Positions 8,020 through 17,261 of a stretch of DNA of 64,000 nt are shown here, in pieces. Origin of the DNA: Rosistilla ulvae (GTDB taxonomy: Bacteria > Planctomycetota > Planctomycetia > Pirellulales > Pirellulaceae); NCBI RefSeq assembly GCF_007741475.1, contig NZ_CP036261.1:1364001-1428000 (forward strand), in the 5' to 3' direction. Each line of letters starts with the position of its first letter. Positions within the stretch are counted from its first letter, which is position 1. A program made the position numbers and the translations under genes. Below the pieces are notes generated by a model. It was not told the DNA's origin and searched no databases. It saw nothing but the letters and a program-made list of their open reading frames with translations.

Positions 8020-9864
8020 ATGATGAAGACAATGTTTATATCGTTCCAACCTGGATTCAGGTCATCCCGAAAGTGTCTGTTGACGAGGGTCGTTGTAACT
8101 CTTTTTGCAGCGTTCCTGTTCAGCGGCGTCGCCAATGCCCAGGCGAAGTTCCCGTTGCCGGATCGCACGCCTGTCGATGTGGCAACGGGCAAGAGTGGAG
8201 TTGTCGTATCGAATACAGCCGGAGCTTCCAAGGTAGGACGGGAGATACTTGCCAAAGGCGGCAACGCGGTCGATGCGGCGATTGGAGTCGCCTTCGGTTT
8301 GCAGGTCACTTGGCCGGAAGCTGGCAATATCGGCGGCGGCGGGTTCATGATGATCGCTCCTCCCGACGAAGAGGTCGTCTGCGTCAACTATCGCGAAACA
8401 GCTCCGGCAAGCGTCGACGAATACAGCTTTGACAAATGGAAACAGCGGCACCACAGCCGCATGGCGGGCGTCCCTGGAACGGTCCGCGGCATGGCGTTGG
8501 CTCACGAAAAATATGGCAAGCTGCCGTGGGACGAGATCATCAAGCCGTGCGTTGCCTTGGCTCGCGATGGATTTGTTGTCGACGAACACTTGGCGTACTC
8601 GCTCAATTCGGTGTTGAAGCTGAAGTCGATTCAAACCGAACCGCGGTTCGCCGAACTGCGGCGAGTCTACGGCCATCCCGCAGGCAGGTTCTGGAAGACA
8701 GGAGACGTGTTGGTTCAACCCGACCTAGCAGACACGCTGGAATTGATCGCAGTTCAGGGGCCAAACGCTTTTTATGATGGATCCATCGCCGACAAGATTG
8801 TGGCCGAGATGAAGCGCAGCGGTGGTCTGATCTCCAAAAGCGACTTAAAGAACTACACCGCCGAGATCCAGCCAGCGATCTCCGGCAAGATCGGCCAGTT
8901 TGAAATTTTCGGAGCCGCTCCGCCGTCGTCGGGTGGGATCACAGTGTTGATGCAATTGCGGATGCTCGCAGCGATTCCGCTGCCAGCGGCGGCGGATGCT
9001 TTCTGGACAACCGATCAGGTTCATTATTTGGTCGAAGCGATGCGACGTGGCTTTCGCGAACGGGCTGCCTGGCTGGGCGATCCCCGATTCGTCGAGATTC
9101 CAAAACAGCTACTCACCGATGAGCACGCGATCGAACTTGCCAAAACCATTCGCCCCGACGTCGCAACGCCTAGCGAAGCGATCGCCGGATCGATCCCGCT
9201 GAGCGAAGGGCCCTACGAGAGCCCCGAGACGACTCATTTCTCGGTCATCGATGCCGATGGCCTCGCCGTCAGTAACACCTACACTTTGGAAGGAACTTTC
9301 GGCTGCCGGATCGTCGTTCCCGGAACCGGTTTTCTGCTGAACAACGAGATGGGCGACTTCAATTGGTATCCCGGTTACACCAACAAGGAAGGGAAGATCG
9401 GAACCGCCGCGAATCTGCTGGCTCCCGGAAAACGGATGCTTAGCTCCCAATCGCCGACGATTGTTCGCGTCGATGGCCAGGCAAAACTTTTGGTTGGCAG
9501 CCCCGGCGGCCGGACGATCATCAACACCGTGACGGAGATCTTGGTCCAGACGTTGTTTATGAATCGATCGCTCGAAAAAGCGATCGAAGCCCCGCGGTTT
9601 CACCACCAGTGGTTCCCCGACGAGATCCGTTTCGAATCGACTAGCCGTGGATTATTCGAATCGATGAAGACCGATCTGGAAGCCCGCGGCCATCACGTCG
9701 ATCTGTCGCCCACACGCCGCCAGGGGGCCGCTCATAGCATCATGATCGACCTGGAGACCGGCGAGGCGACGGGCGTCGCCGATTGGCGTCGCGGAGGCAC
9801 TGCGGAAGCTCTGGAACAGACGCCGCGGCCGCTCTCACGCCAAGCTGCCGCGGTCGGTGAATAA
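8020..9864 (+). CDS. ggt: Gamma-glutamyltransferase (gamma-glutamyl transpeptidase)
   Basis: About 614 residues from ATG 8020, the start placed just before a signal peptide (basic residues, then VVVTLFAAFLFSGVANAQA). In-frame ATG 7975 and TTG 7855 would give longer leaders that look less natural. The precursor has the full family length: large subunit with GGNAVDAAIGVAFGLQV and GGGGFMMI, and the autocatalytic cleavage site TTHFS, whose first Thr (about 404) becomes the nucleophile. Then follow NTYTLEGTFG, FLLNNEMGDF and the oxyanion region MLSSQSPTIV, GSPGGRTIINT. The enzyme hydrolyses or transfers the gamma-glutamyl group of glutathione and similar peptides, in the periplasm. Confidence 0.93.
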   Translation: MMKTMFISFQPGFRSSRKCLLTRVVVTLFAAFLFSGVANAQAKFPLPDRTPVDVATGKSGVVVSNTAGASKVGREILAKGGNAVDAAIGVAFGLQVTWPEAGNIGGGGFMMIAPPDEEVVCVNYRETAPASVDEYSFDKWKQRHHSRMAGVPGTVRGMALAHEKYGKLPWDEIIKPCVALARDGFVVDEHLAYSLNSVLKLKSIQTEPRFAELRRVYGHPAGRFWKTGDVLVQPDLADTLELIAVQGPNAFYDGSIADKIVAEMKRSGGLISKSDLKNYTAEIQPAISGKIGQFEIFGAAPPSSGGITVLMQLRMLAAIPLPAAADAFWTTDQVHYLVEAMRRGFRERAAWLGDPRFVEIPKQLLTDEHAIELAKTIRPDVATPSEAIAGSIPLSEGPYESPETTHFSVIDADGLAVSNTYTLEGTFGCRIVVPGTGFLLNNEMGDFNWYPGYTNKEGKIGTAANLLAPGKRMLSSQSPTIVRVDGQAKLLVGSPGGRTIINTVTEILVQTLFMNRSLEKAIEAPRFHHQWFPDEIRFESTSRGLFESMKTDLEARGHHVDLSPTRRQGAAHSIMIDLETGEATGVADWRRGGTAEALEQTPRPLSRQAAAVGE

Positions 9865-10002
9865 GCGCGATGCCACATAGGGCCCCGAGCGCGGCGCTCC
9901 CGAAGGGATCGCAGATCGATGTGCGACCCCGTCGGGGGGCGGCGATTGATTTCGCGGTTGGGGGCCGGGTTTGTCTTGGTTTGGCGGGGCGAAGCTCCAG
10001 CA

Positions 10003-10182
10003 ATTTGCATAGCCCAGGCCATCGTCCTGGGGTTGGCGATTGCCGCGTTAAATCCGTAGGGCCAACGGCCCGGCGATTTGCTCTGAGTTCGGATTGATTC
10101 GCCAACAAATTGCCGGGCCGTTGGCCCTCTCGATGTTCGCGTGCGACGGGGTCCCAGGCCGCTGGCCTGGGCTATGCAAATC
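10003..10182. repeat. Nested inverted repeats in intergenic DNA
   Basis: The gene-free stretch 9865-10392 contains two nested inverted-repeat pairs. The outer arms (10003-10031 and 10152-10182) share ATTTGCATAGCCCAGGCC and its complement, with a few mismatches. The inner arms (about 10057-10079 and 10107-10129) share AGGGCCAACGGCCCGGC and its complement. Each outer arm also contains a short palindrome (CCAGGCC...GGCCTGG). This could fold into a branched hairpin and looks like a dispersed planctomycete intergenic repeat family rather than a gene. No coding potential seen. Confidence 0.6.
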
Positions 10183-10263
10183 GCCTGGCCTTCGGCCCTG
10201 AATCCGCAAAGAGTTCGCTACGCTCAAACCACCGGTTAGCGTGTTCGATTCCATTCGGGATGT

Positions 10264-10335
10264 TTTTGCCACAGAGGGCTCAGAGGCCACGGAGGATTGA
10301 TTCTCTCTGTGTGCTCGGTGACCTCGGTGGCTCAA
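10264..10335. repeat. Probable dispersed intergenic repeat (CACAGAGG-type)
   Basis: The stretch TTTTGCCACAGAGGGCTCAGAGG...CACGGAGG...TCTCTCTGTGTGCTCGGTGACCTCGGTGGC is the kind of short noncoding repeat often scattered through planctomycete and other GC-rich genomes. Its two halves (CACAGAGGG...CACGGAGG and CTCTGTGTG...CCTCGGTGG) are partly complementary. It sits next to the 3' end of the sigma factor gene. Recognition is from recollection; only the imperfect dyad symmetry is visible directly. Confidence 0.35.
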
Positions 10336-10392
10336 TCATTTTGGCAGCGAGCGCCTTCAAGAAAAGAATATTGAGGCGTTCATCGCAACCGG

Positions 10393-10956
10393 CTAGACGC
10401 CCGGTTGGCTTTGACGCATTTTGTCGCGGGCACGGCTGAGCATTGGGCCGACGCTGTTTTCGGGCAGGCCGAGATGATTGCCGATCTCGCGGTAGGTCTT
10501 ACCTTCCAGATGGTGCATCCGGACCACATCGGCTTCTTTAGGATCGAGCCGCGCGAGCATCTGCTCCAATTGATCGCGATCCTCGACCTGCTGTTCCACC
10601 GGACTGATCTGTGTCTCTTCGCTGGCGATGCGATTTTTCTGAGCCGCAAGCCGCTGGGCGGTTGCCAATTGATGCACGATCACGCGGCGGGCGATGACTG
10701 TCAGATAGGTCGCCAGACTACTCTGACGTCGGAAGCGACGCAGCACCGCTCGGTCGTTGTTGACCAGGGTCAGGAAGACTTCCGCAACCATGTCGTCTCG
10801 TTCCGCAACGGGGAGCGTAACGCCGCGCGATGTGGCGGTGTGGTTGACGACGTGCACCACCAGCCCCAAGAAGCGATCGATAAACGCTTCCCAAGATTGA
10901 GGCTCGTTGTCCAAGCAACGATCCAGCAGTTGTCGATCGATGTCCGAGAGTGTCAA
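10393..10956 (-). CDS. ECF-type RNA polymerase sigma factor
   Basis: 187 residues. Region 2 is recognisable around DDMVAEVFLTLVNND...LRRFRRQSSLATYLTVIARRVIVHQL. Region 4 is clear at the end: LDPKEADVVRMHHLEGKTYREIGNHLGLPENSVGPMLSRARDKMRQ, with a helix-turn-helix for the -35 element. Sigma factors of this type recruit RNA polymerase to stress or envelope regulons. No anti-sigma gene lies next to it. The start is TTG at 10956, because no ATG precedes region 2 in frame. Target regulon unknown. Confidence 0.88.
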   Translation of the reverse strand: MTLSDIDRQLLDRCLDNEPQSWEAFIDRFLGLVVHVVNHTATSRGVTLPVAERDDMVAEVFLTLVNNDRAVLRRFRRQSSLATYLTVIARRVIVHQLATAQRLAAQKNRIASEETQISPVEQQVEDRDQLEQMLARLDPKEADVVRMHHLEGKTYREIGNHLGLPENSVGPMLSRARDKMRQSQPGV

Positions 10957-11225
10957 GAATTGCGTCTCTGTTCGGAGGAGAAGATTTCTGACAAAATACC
11001 GGTATAAGCCGGATGAATTGCCGTCGGTTGGCGTTCAATTTCATCTTAGGTACGGTATTAGCGTCCCGCAAGTGAAACCTTTGCACTCGAAGATTTTGAC
11101 CGAAATAAGGCCCTTTGGCACGCGTTTCGGGGCTGCATTTGACGATTCCCGGCAGGAATCCCTGGTTTCTGCGTCAATTTTTGCGACTGGGGACAGTTTG
11201 ACTTCAAGCTACGAAACGGATCCCC

Positions 11226-12350
11226 ATGACAGGCAACTCGTTCGGACAGGCACTGCGAATTACGACAGCTGGCGAGAGCCACGGCCCCGGTAACGTCGTG
11301 ATCATCGACGGCGTCCCCGCTGGAATTCCGTTTTCAGTCGACGACCTGCTGCCCGATCTGGCTCGCCGCCGGCCCGGCCAAAGCAAGATCGTGACGCAGC
11401 GGAAGGAGTCGGATGAACCGGAGATCCTCGCTGGCGTCTTCGAGGGGCGGACCACGGGGACCAGCGTAGCGATCTTGATCCGCAACCAGGATCAACGCAG
11501 CAAAGACTACTCCGACATCAAAGACAAATATCGGCCGGGGCACGCCGATTTCACGTTTGATCAGAAGTATGGTTTCCGCGACTACCGCGGCGGCGGACGT
11601 TCGAGCGCTCGCGAAACGACAGCCCGCGTGGCGGCTGGGGCGCTAGCGAAGAAGATCCTCGCCGAAGCGTTTGGCGGCCGCGTGTTGGGCTACGTGGCGC
11701 AGGTGGGGGATCTGAAAGCGGAGATCGCCGATCCGGCGAGCGTCACGCTGCAGCAAGTGGAAGAGTTCGCCGACGGCCAACCGAACATCGTCCGCTGTCC
11801 CGACGAAGCGGTCGCCCAGCAGATGATCGCCAAGATCGAAGAGGTCCGCAAAGCGGGCGATTCGATCGGCGGTGCGGCGGAGATCGTGGCGGCCAACATC
11901 CCGGCGGGACTGGGCGAACCGGTGTTCGATAAATTGAAAGCCGATCTGGCCAAGGCGTTATTCAGTCTGCCCGCGGTCTTGGGAGTCGAATACGGGATCG
12001 GGTTTGGGTGTGTGACGATGCGTGGCAGCGAACACAACGACCTGTTTACCACCGGCGAAGATGGCCAGATCACAACCAAGTCGAACCGGCACGGCGGCAT
12101 GTTGGGAGGTATCTCGACGGGGTTGCCGATCGTGCTTCGCGCGGCGGTCAAACCGACCAGCAGCCTGCCGATCGAACAGGCGACGGTGACCAGTTCGGGC
12201 GAGGCGACGACGATCCGCACGCGCGGCCGCCACGATCCCTGCCTGCTGCCGCGGTTCATCCCGATGGCCGAAGCGATGGTCGCGATCGTGATCTCCGACC
12301 ACTGGTTGCGATGGCGGGCGCAGAACGCTTGGTCGCCGGGAACCGAGTGA
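11226..12350 (+). CDS. aroC: Chorismate synthase
   Basis: 374 residues, near the usual length. It catalyses the last shikimate-pathway step, converting 5-enolpyruvylshikimate-3-phosphate to chorismate with reduced FMN. Family signatures are present: GESHGPG near the N-terminus, the YRPGHADFTF...DYRGGGRSSARET block that binds FMN and substrate, GFGCVTMRGSEHND, NRHGGMLGGISTG and the C-terminal RHDPCLLPR. The ATG is followed directly by SFGQALRITTAGESHG, the normal enzyme start. No other aro gene is adjacent. Confidence 0.96.
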   Translation: MTGNSFGQALRITTAGESHGPGNVVIIDGVPAGIPFSVDDLLPDLARRRPGQSKIVTQRKESDEPEILAGVFEGRTTGTSVAILIRNQDQRSKDYSDIKDKYRPGHADFTFDQKYGFRDYRGGGRSSARETTARVAAGALAKKILAEAFGGRVLGYVAQVGDLKAEIADPASVTLQQVEEFADGQPNIVRCPDEAVAQQMIAKIEEVRKAGDSIGGAAEIVAANIPAGLGEPVFDKLKADLAKALFSLPAVLGVEYGIGFGCVTMRGSEHNDLFTTGEDGQITTKSNRHGGMLGGISTGLPIVLRAAVKPTSSLPIEQATVTSSGEATTIRTRGRHDPCLLPRFIPMAEAMVAIVISDHWLRWRAQNAWSPGTE

Positions 12351-12660
12351 TGAATCCGAGCCGGCTTAGCGAGATCGGATCTCAATAGAGAGCCCGCAAA
12401 ATGTTAGGCCGATCGCGTGATTTGGAGCTTTGGTTTCGTTGACATAAGTCGTTTGGAGCTTTACGATTCCGACTGATGCAAGCGCGAACCTTTATGCGGT
12501 CGTTTGTCGTCTTGTGTCTGCGGGGAAATTGGAAAAGATTGGTGCTGTGACAGGTACGTTACCGATCAACTGAATTCAGGGATGTGAGTTTTCTGGCCGG
12601 CTGGCTCCCCAAGGCCCCATCCAGATTCGCGTAAGAAAAGATCCAGAAAGGTTTTCAAGA
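12351..12660. other. Gene-free stretch between aroC and ferredoxin gene
   Basis: About 310 bases with no credible reading frame. A TTTGGAGCTTT phrase occurs twice (near 12420 and 12450). The 3' half presumably holds the ferredoxin promoter, but I see no convincing -35/-10 pair. A weak purine-rich stretch (GATCCAGAAAGG) lies before the ferredoxin ATG. Confidence 0.4.
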
Positions 12661-12939
12661 ATGACTCATGTAGTAGCTCAACCTTGCTTCGGTTGCAAAT
12701 ATACAGATTGCGTTGTCGTCTGCCCCGTCGAATGCTTTTACGAGGGTGAGAAGATGCTTTACATCCACCCCGAAGAATGCATCGATTGCGAAGCGTGTGT
12801 ACCCGAATGCCCCGTCGAAGCGATCTTCCACGAAGACAACGTTCCCGACGAATGGTCGGAATACACTCAGATGAACGCTGACGAAGCGGAGAAGTGTGAA
12901 GTGATCACCGAGAAGAAAGAACCGCTGGCCGACCAATAG
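12661..12939 (+). CDS. fdxA: 7Fe ferredoxin ([3Fe-4S][4Fe-4S], FdxA type)
   Basis: 92 residues. The cysteine spacing matches Azotobacter-type ferredoxin I shifted by one: Cys9, Cys17 and Cys50 would hold the 3Fe-4S cluster, Cys21, Cys40, Cys43 and Cys46 the 4Fe-4S cluster, and Cys12 and Cys25 remain free. The signature pieces are [21 protein letters not shown] and [17 protein letters not shown] low-potential soluble electron carrier; its partner enzyme cannot be told from the context. It is followed 28 bases later by a very strong terminator, so it is probably a one-gene transcript. Confidence 0.95.
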   Translation: MTHVVAQPCFGCKYTDCVVVCPVECFYEGEKMLYIHPEECIDCEACVPECPVEAIFHEDNVPDEWSEYTQMNADEAEKCEVITEKKEPLADQ

Positions 12940-12967
12940 GATCGCCGCGAGTTCATACAACTCAAAC

Positions 12968-13008
12968 AAAAAGAGCCTGGCCGGAAACTTTCCGGCCAGG
13001 CTCTTTTT
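12968..13008. terminator. Bidirectional intrinsic terminator
   Basis: A near-perfect hairpin: AAAAAGAGCCTGGCCGGAAA, a three-base loop (CTT), and the complementary arm ending in GGCTCTTTTT. The A-run on one side and T-run on the other let it work in both directions, fitting its place between the convergent ferredoxin gene and the minus-strand gene ending at 13077. Confidence 0.93.
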
Positions 13009-13076
13009 CATTCTTCCGTTCAGTTTTGATTTGTGTCGTCAGCGCGACGCAAATCCCTCGGCATCGCAGCGACACA

Positions 13077-13643
13077 TCAGCCGTCGAGATTCGTCAGCGT
13101 CAGCTTGCGGATCTCGCTGGCGGTATCCCAGGTGGCCAGCCCGATCGGCGCCATCTGCTCCTGTTCCCACCAGACCGAATATTTGTGCTCGTCGTGATCC
13201 AGATCGATCACTCGCTCGCCATCGATCGCAAACAGCACCGCCGTCTTGTTGACCTCCATCTCAAACCGATACCAGCGGTTCAGTTCGAACTCGCGATATT
13301 CGGTCGTCGGGTTTTCGACAGCCGACATGTTGTCGATGTTCGAGATCCCGATCACACCGCCCCCCCAGCCGCCGACGATCAACGTCGCGTGGCTGCCGCG
13401 GATCGGAAAGGTCAGGCCGCAGAAGAAGTCGCTGCCGACGGTGCGGCGAGCCTCCCAAGCGATGCGGTAGAAGTCGCCCGGTTGCGGCCCGCGATAGCTG
13501 AGCCCACTGGCTGGTCGGCCCTTGCCGATCGAAAGCGTTCCGGAGTCGAGCGAGATCTCGCCTCGCTCTGCAAAATCAAAGCGATCGGCGATCGTCCAAC
13601 CGCGCAATCCTGGTGCCAGCAAATCGATGGGGTCGTTGGCCAT
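13077..13643 (-). CDS. DUF1080 / laminin-G-like (GH16-like fold) protein
   Basis: 188 residues without signal peptide. The sequence DFYRIAWEARRTVGSDFFCGLTFPI, FELNRWYRFEMEV, FAIDGERVID and PIGLATWDT shows the beta-sandwich pattern of DUF1080 (3-keto-disaccharide hydrolase-like/concanavalin-A-like) proteins, expanded in planctomycetes and usually linked with carbohydrate binding or cleavage. No catalytic residue can be assigned, and the absence of a leader is unusual for this group. It follows the 644-residue secreted protein gene by 57 bases on the same strand, with TGGAGTGG before its ATG, so the two may form an operon. Confidence 0.7.
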   Translation of the reverse strand: MANDPIDLLAPGLRGWTIADRFDFAERGEISLDSGTLSIGKGRPASGLSYRGPQPGDFYRIAWEARRTVGSDFFCGLTFPIRGSHATLIVGGWGGGVIGISNIDNMSAVENPTTEYREFELNRWYRFEMEVNKTAVLFAIDGERVIDLDHDEHKYSVWWEQEQMAPIGLATWDTASEIRKLTLTNLDG

Positions 13644-13700
13644 AAGTGTCCACTCCAGGATTCGAGTTGAGGAATTTGGGGCTCCCCGCAGCGCGAGGGG

Positions 13701-15635
13701 CTACCGCTGAGCTGCAACGCTCGGGGCGGGAGTTTCGTCCGGCTTGAGCATCAGCCCACGAACAAACCATCCCGCGGGTTCGGTTTTCAGCGTCACGCCC
13801 GAAGGTTGGAGGTGCTTTGTGAGGATGCTGAAGTCGGGCAGTTCCGAGGCATCGACTTGCAATTCTTCTTCGTCGGTTTCAGCGTTCGATTGGACGAACA
13901 GCCGTCGCACGATCGCTGCCAGGACGGAATCGGATTCCTTCAGCTCGCCGCGCCGCAGCAGTTCGTATTTGGCACGGAAGGCCGATTCGGAACGAAGGAC
14001 GCGCCAGATCGCGCGATCGGGGCCATATTGATCCAACAGTGCGGCGCGAATGCGAATGAAGTCAGTGGCGGCCGAGAGCGATTCATCCTTTGCTTGACGG
14101 TGGTGTTCGATCGAATCGACCAGCATCTGAGCGTGGCTGGAGAACATCAGGTAGCCGTCGTAGACCGTGATCGCCCATTGATTCAAAAGGGGCGGGGTCT
14201 GTTTGCCTTCGGATTCATCGATGAATTCCTCAAAGTCCTCGAAGCCTTCGAGTTCGATTTCATCGTCACTCGCCTCGGGCTGCGTCACCTGCCAGATCCA
14301 GTTGTGGTGGGCGTAGGGGAATTCTTTGGCGTTGGGATCGCTTTTCATCGCCTTGTCGACAGCAGCTTTGACGACCGCTTCGTTCTGCAATCGAACGCCG
14401 ATCAGCATCCGCTCGCTATGTTTGGAAACCGGATGGACGTTGTCGGTCAACAAGATTAGGCGGTCGCGAAAGTTGGCAACAATATCGTTGGCCAGATCGA
14501 TCTGCGGACCGTCTTTGTCCTTTTTAATACCATCGACGACGCGACGGAAGATTTCATCGCCAACGGCCTGGTTGACCAATGTCTCGGCAGCCCAGAAGGC
14601 TTCTTCGAGCTTCCAGTTTCCATCCAGGTAGCTGGCTACCGTCGGGAGCACCCAGGCGGGCGGTTCCTGTTCATCGACATTGGGGAACTGCAACATCCGG
14701 CCAGCCAGCTTGTACTTGCTGGGAAGCGCCGTGGTCGGCGGGGCGTGGATGTAGGTTTGGTGCCGGACGTCAAACTTTCCGTCATCCAACCGCAGGTGTC
14801 CACCAGCGGAAAGGATCGCATCGAAGCCCTGTTCCTGCAGCAATTGAATCGTATCGAGCTGTTGTTTTTTGAGGCCGCCGCTGCGCGCTTCCAAGACGCG
14901 GGCGAAACCCAGAGGGCGGACAAACCAACGGATATCTTGATCGTCACCTTCGCCGATCTTGGCTTCGACCGCGGCAAAATCGCTCGCCTTGACCAGTTCG
15001 CCTGTCCCCGCGATGCGATCGACGATTCCTTTGACCGCATCGATCTGGTCCGCTGCGATCAACCGCCCGGCGATGCGAACGTAACTGAATTGTTCGACCT
15101 TGATCTGGCCAAGCTTCTTCTTCAGCACATAGGTCGAAATCGTGTGACCTTGGTAGGGGAGTTCGCTCATCGTCGCCCCACGATGCTGTTTCAGTTCAGC
15201 ATCGATTCTTTGCAGCACTTCGGCTGTGGCAGCGTCGCGGCCGCGAGTGTCGATCATGATGCAAACCGCGTTGGTATTCCGCAATTGCATCCAGCCCAGG
15301 GTCGCTTCGCCCGAGGCGATCGCGTGAATATCGTTCAGCGTTAGATTGAAAGCCAACCCCGATTCGGACAATCGCTGACGAAGTGTTTCCCGTTGAGAGT
15401 CGAAAAACGGCTTCAGTTCGGGAGCTTCCGAGAGTGCTCCGGCAAAAGAATTCCCCCAGCGGGTCTCCAATTGCGGCACATCCAGGATCTCAAAGACAGC
15501 TTGTGTCTGGTTCGACAGTAGCGTGCGATTTGGAGGGAAAGGCTCGGCAGCGGTGGCAACGGGGGGGGCGAAGCTGCATAGCACAACGCATAGCCCGGTG
15601 AGAACTCCCGTACAAATACGAATTGTTGAATTCAC
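13701..15635 (-). CDS. Large exported planctomycete protein of unknown function
   Basis: 644 residues. The start is GTG with GAAGG five bases upstream. The N-terminus is a signal peptide (GVLTGLCVVLCSFAPPVATAAEP). The mature part resembles DUF3352-like planctomycete proteins: repeated patterns such as LTLNDIHAIASGEATLGWMQL, IDTRGRDAATAEVLQRIDAEL and GRMLQFPNVDEQEPPAWVL. There is an acidic insert (EIELEGFEDFEEFIDESEG) in the last third. No catalytic motif was found. Probably periplasmic. The DUF1080-like gene follows in the same direction. Confidence 0.65.
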   Translation of the reverse strand: MNSTIRICTGVLTGLCVVLCSFAPPVATAAEPFPPNRTLLSNQTQAVFEILDVPQLETRWGNSFAGALSEAPELKPFFDSQRETLRQRLSESGLAFNLTLNDIHAIASGEATLGWMQLRNTNAVCIMIDTRGRDAATAEVLQRIDAELKQHRGATMSELPYQGHTISTYVLKKKLGQIKVEQFSYVRIAGRLIAADQIDAVKGIVDRIAGTGELVKASDFAAVEAKIGEGDDQDIRWFVRPLGFARVLEARSGGLKKQQLDTIQLLQEQGFDAILSAGGHLRLDDGKFDVRHQTYIHAPPTTALPSKYKLAGRMLQFPNVDEQEPPAWVLPTVASYLDGNWKLEEAFWAAETLVNQAVGDEIFRRVVDGIKKDKDGPQIDLANDIVANFRDRLILLTDNVHPVSKHSERMLIGVRLQNEAVVKAAVDKAMKSDPNAKEFPYAHHNWIWQVTQPEASDDEIELEGFEDFEEFIDESEGKQTPPLLNQWAITVYDGYLMFSSHAQMLVDSIEHHRQAKDESLSAATDFIRIRAALLDQYGPDRAIWRVLRSESAFRAKYELLRRGELKESDSVLAAIVRRLFVQSNAETDEEELQVDASELPDFSILTKHLQPSGVTLKTEPAGWFVRGLMLKPDETPAPSVAAQR

Positions 15636-15862
15636 GAGCCTTCGTCCAGTTTAGTGAAGAATTGACTTGCTGAGCCGATGCCTTCAGATCGAGTCTGAAG
15701 CGCACTAGCAGCACGGAACCCCATTTAGTTTCGGCAGTGCGTGAGCCTTACCGCAAGACGTTTCCCCGTTGAACGCACTCATATTACCCAAGCAACCCAT
15801 TTAATTGCCAGTAGTGGCAACGTCGCCTGCCCAGCGACCTTCTAAATTGGGGGTGTGGATGC

Positions 15863-16360
15863 CTAGATTAGGTCCTGTTTTCGCTTTTTCCGCCGACGCG
15901 AACAGTCTTGGCAGACGCCTTGAATGATCAAGCGATGGCTGGTCACTCGGAAGCTGTGTTGGACAGCGACCTGATCGCGAATCTTCATCATTTCGTCGCT
16001 GGTGAACTCGATCAATTTCTGGCAACGGGTGCAGTACAGATGATCGTGCTGCGGATACCCGTAATCGTGTTCGTAGACCGAACGTCCTTCCAATTGGAAG
16101 CAACGCAATAGTCCTGCGTCGACAAATTCTTTCAGCGCACGATAGACCGTTGGGCGGCTAACGTAATTTTCTTGACCCTTGCGCGGCAGTTGTTCGATCA
16201 ACGAATCGACATCGAAGTGCTCGTGATTGCTGAACACGCGATCGACCAAAAAACGTCGCTGCTCGGTGTTCCGTTGTCCGCGACTTTGCAAAAACTCCTC
16301 AAATCTCTCTTGGGGAGTCAGCGAGACGGCAACTTTTTCAAGTGGGGCTGAATCGGACAC
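15863..16360 (-). CDS. Fur-family metal/peroxide-responsive repressor
   Basis: About 165 residues from a GTG at 16360 (VSDSAPLEK); a TTG at 16402 would add 14 residues, and neither has a strong ribosome site. Winged-helix region: NTEQRRFLVDRVFSNHEHFDVDSLIEQL and SRPTVYRALKEFVDAGLL. Metal sites: HDYGYPQHDHLYCTRC supplies the regulatory His residues and the first CxxC, and CQDC near the C-terminus gives the second CxxC of the structural zinc site. It cannot be assigned to Fur, Zur or PerR from sequence alone. It stands alone; no iron-uptake gene is adjacent. Confidence 0.9.
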   Translation of the reverse strand: MSDSAPLEKVAVSLTPQERFEEFLQSRGQRNTEQRRFLVDRVFSNHEHFDVDSLIEQLPRKGQENYVSRPTVYRALKEFVDAGLLRCFQLEGRSVYEHDYGYPQHDHLYCTRCQKLIEFTSDEMMKIRDQVAVQHSFRVTSHRLIIQGVCQDCSRRRKKRKQDLI

Positions 16361-16598
16361 AACTACGCAACTCAAAGCACGACAAGGGGAATCGGGAGCC
16401 AACGAACCATGTTGACCAACCCTTCCAGTTTAAACCGAACGGGGCGCGAAGCGACACCATGTCTCCCTTATATCGCGGAGACAGTCGCCGCTGCTAAAGC
16501 CACGCGAAGTATACGCCGCCTGCAAGCAGATACCAATGGCACGCGGTTGGGAACTAGGAACCCGTTTGTTGAGTTACGCTGGCCGAAATTTACGTCGG

Positions 16599-16898
16599 CT
16601 AACCGACTTCGTCCAACAACCGATCGAGCGCGGCGCTCAATTTATCGTCGGTGTCATAGCTGCCATCGGCGATCTGCCGCCGGATATCGGCCACTTTATC
16701 AAACCGAATGCCATCGACCACGCCGGTCTCGTTGGCCCCGGAGAGACGATTGATCCCTTGAGCTTCCGAGGAAAGGTCTAATTGATCGATCGGTTGGCTC
16801 GAGCCACTGGTGGCTCGATTTTCGACAACTTGATTGGTGCGCGAAACATTATTGGTCGGCTGAGGTGTACTCACGCGGTATGGACCAAAAATCTGCAT
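16599..16898 (-). CDS. flgM: FlgM-like anti-sigma-28 factor
   Basis: About 99 residues from ATG 16898 (AGGGAG upstream); an upstream ATG at 16958 gives an unlikely basic leader. The C-terminal third matches the sigma-28-binding part of FlgM: RFDKVADIRRQIADGSYDTDDKLSAALDRLLDE, with the usual spacing KV..IR..IA.G.Y. The N-terminal half is polar and low in structure, as in known FlgM proteins. FlgM holds sigma-28 (FliA) until the flagellar hook is complete. No flagellar gene is nearby, so it is an orphan here. Confidence 0.75.
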   Translation of the reverse strand: MQIFGPYRVSTPQPTNNVSRTNQVVENRATSGSSQPIDQLDLSSEAQGINRLSGANETGVVDGIRFDKVADIRRQIADGSYDTDDKLSAALDRLLDEVG

Positions 16899-17261
16899 CG
16901 GTAGAAGGCTCCCTGTACGGTGAAGATGCAACCTGGCCGCAGTGATGCGACAGGCCATGCGGCAGTATTGGTGATGTGGAAAACCCGCATCAGGACAATC
17001 TAATACGCCGCATTCCGTGTCGTTGGGAAATGCAATCCGTAGCAGAAATAAGCGACTTTGCTAGCGTTCAGGATGACTGTCCACCTACACTATCGGGGGA
17101 ACGGTCAGCGATGCGTTAGCAAAAAATCGAATCATCTGCGGCAACGGATAACTCTCCGCTGCCAACTCTATCGCGACGGAAAAATCGGAACAAGGGCAAT
17201 CGATCAATCCACAATCATTCCCCTGTTCAAAAGTCGCTTCAAGTTGCAAGACACTTGCGCA
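16899..17261. other. Gene-free stretch upstream of the FlgM-like gene
   Basis: About 360 bases between the start of the FlgM-like gene and the end of the convergent-side hydrolase gene. No credible frame, RNA structure or repeat was seen. It should hold the promoter for the FlgM-like gene, but no clear consensus is visible. Confidence 0.4.
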
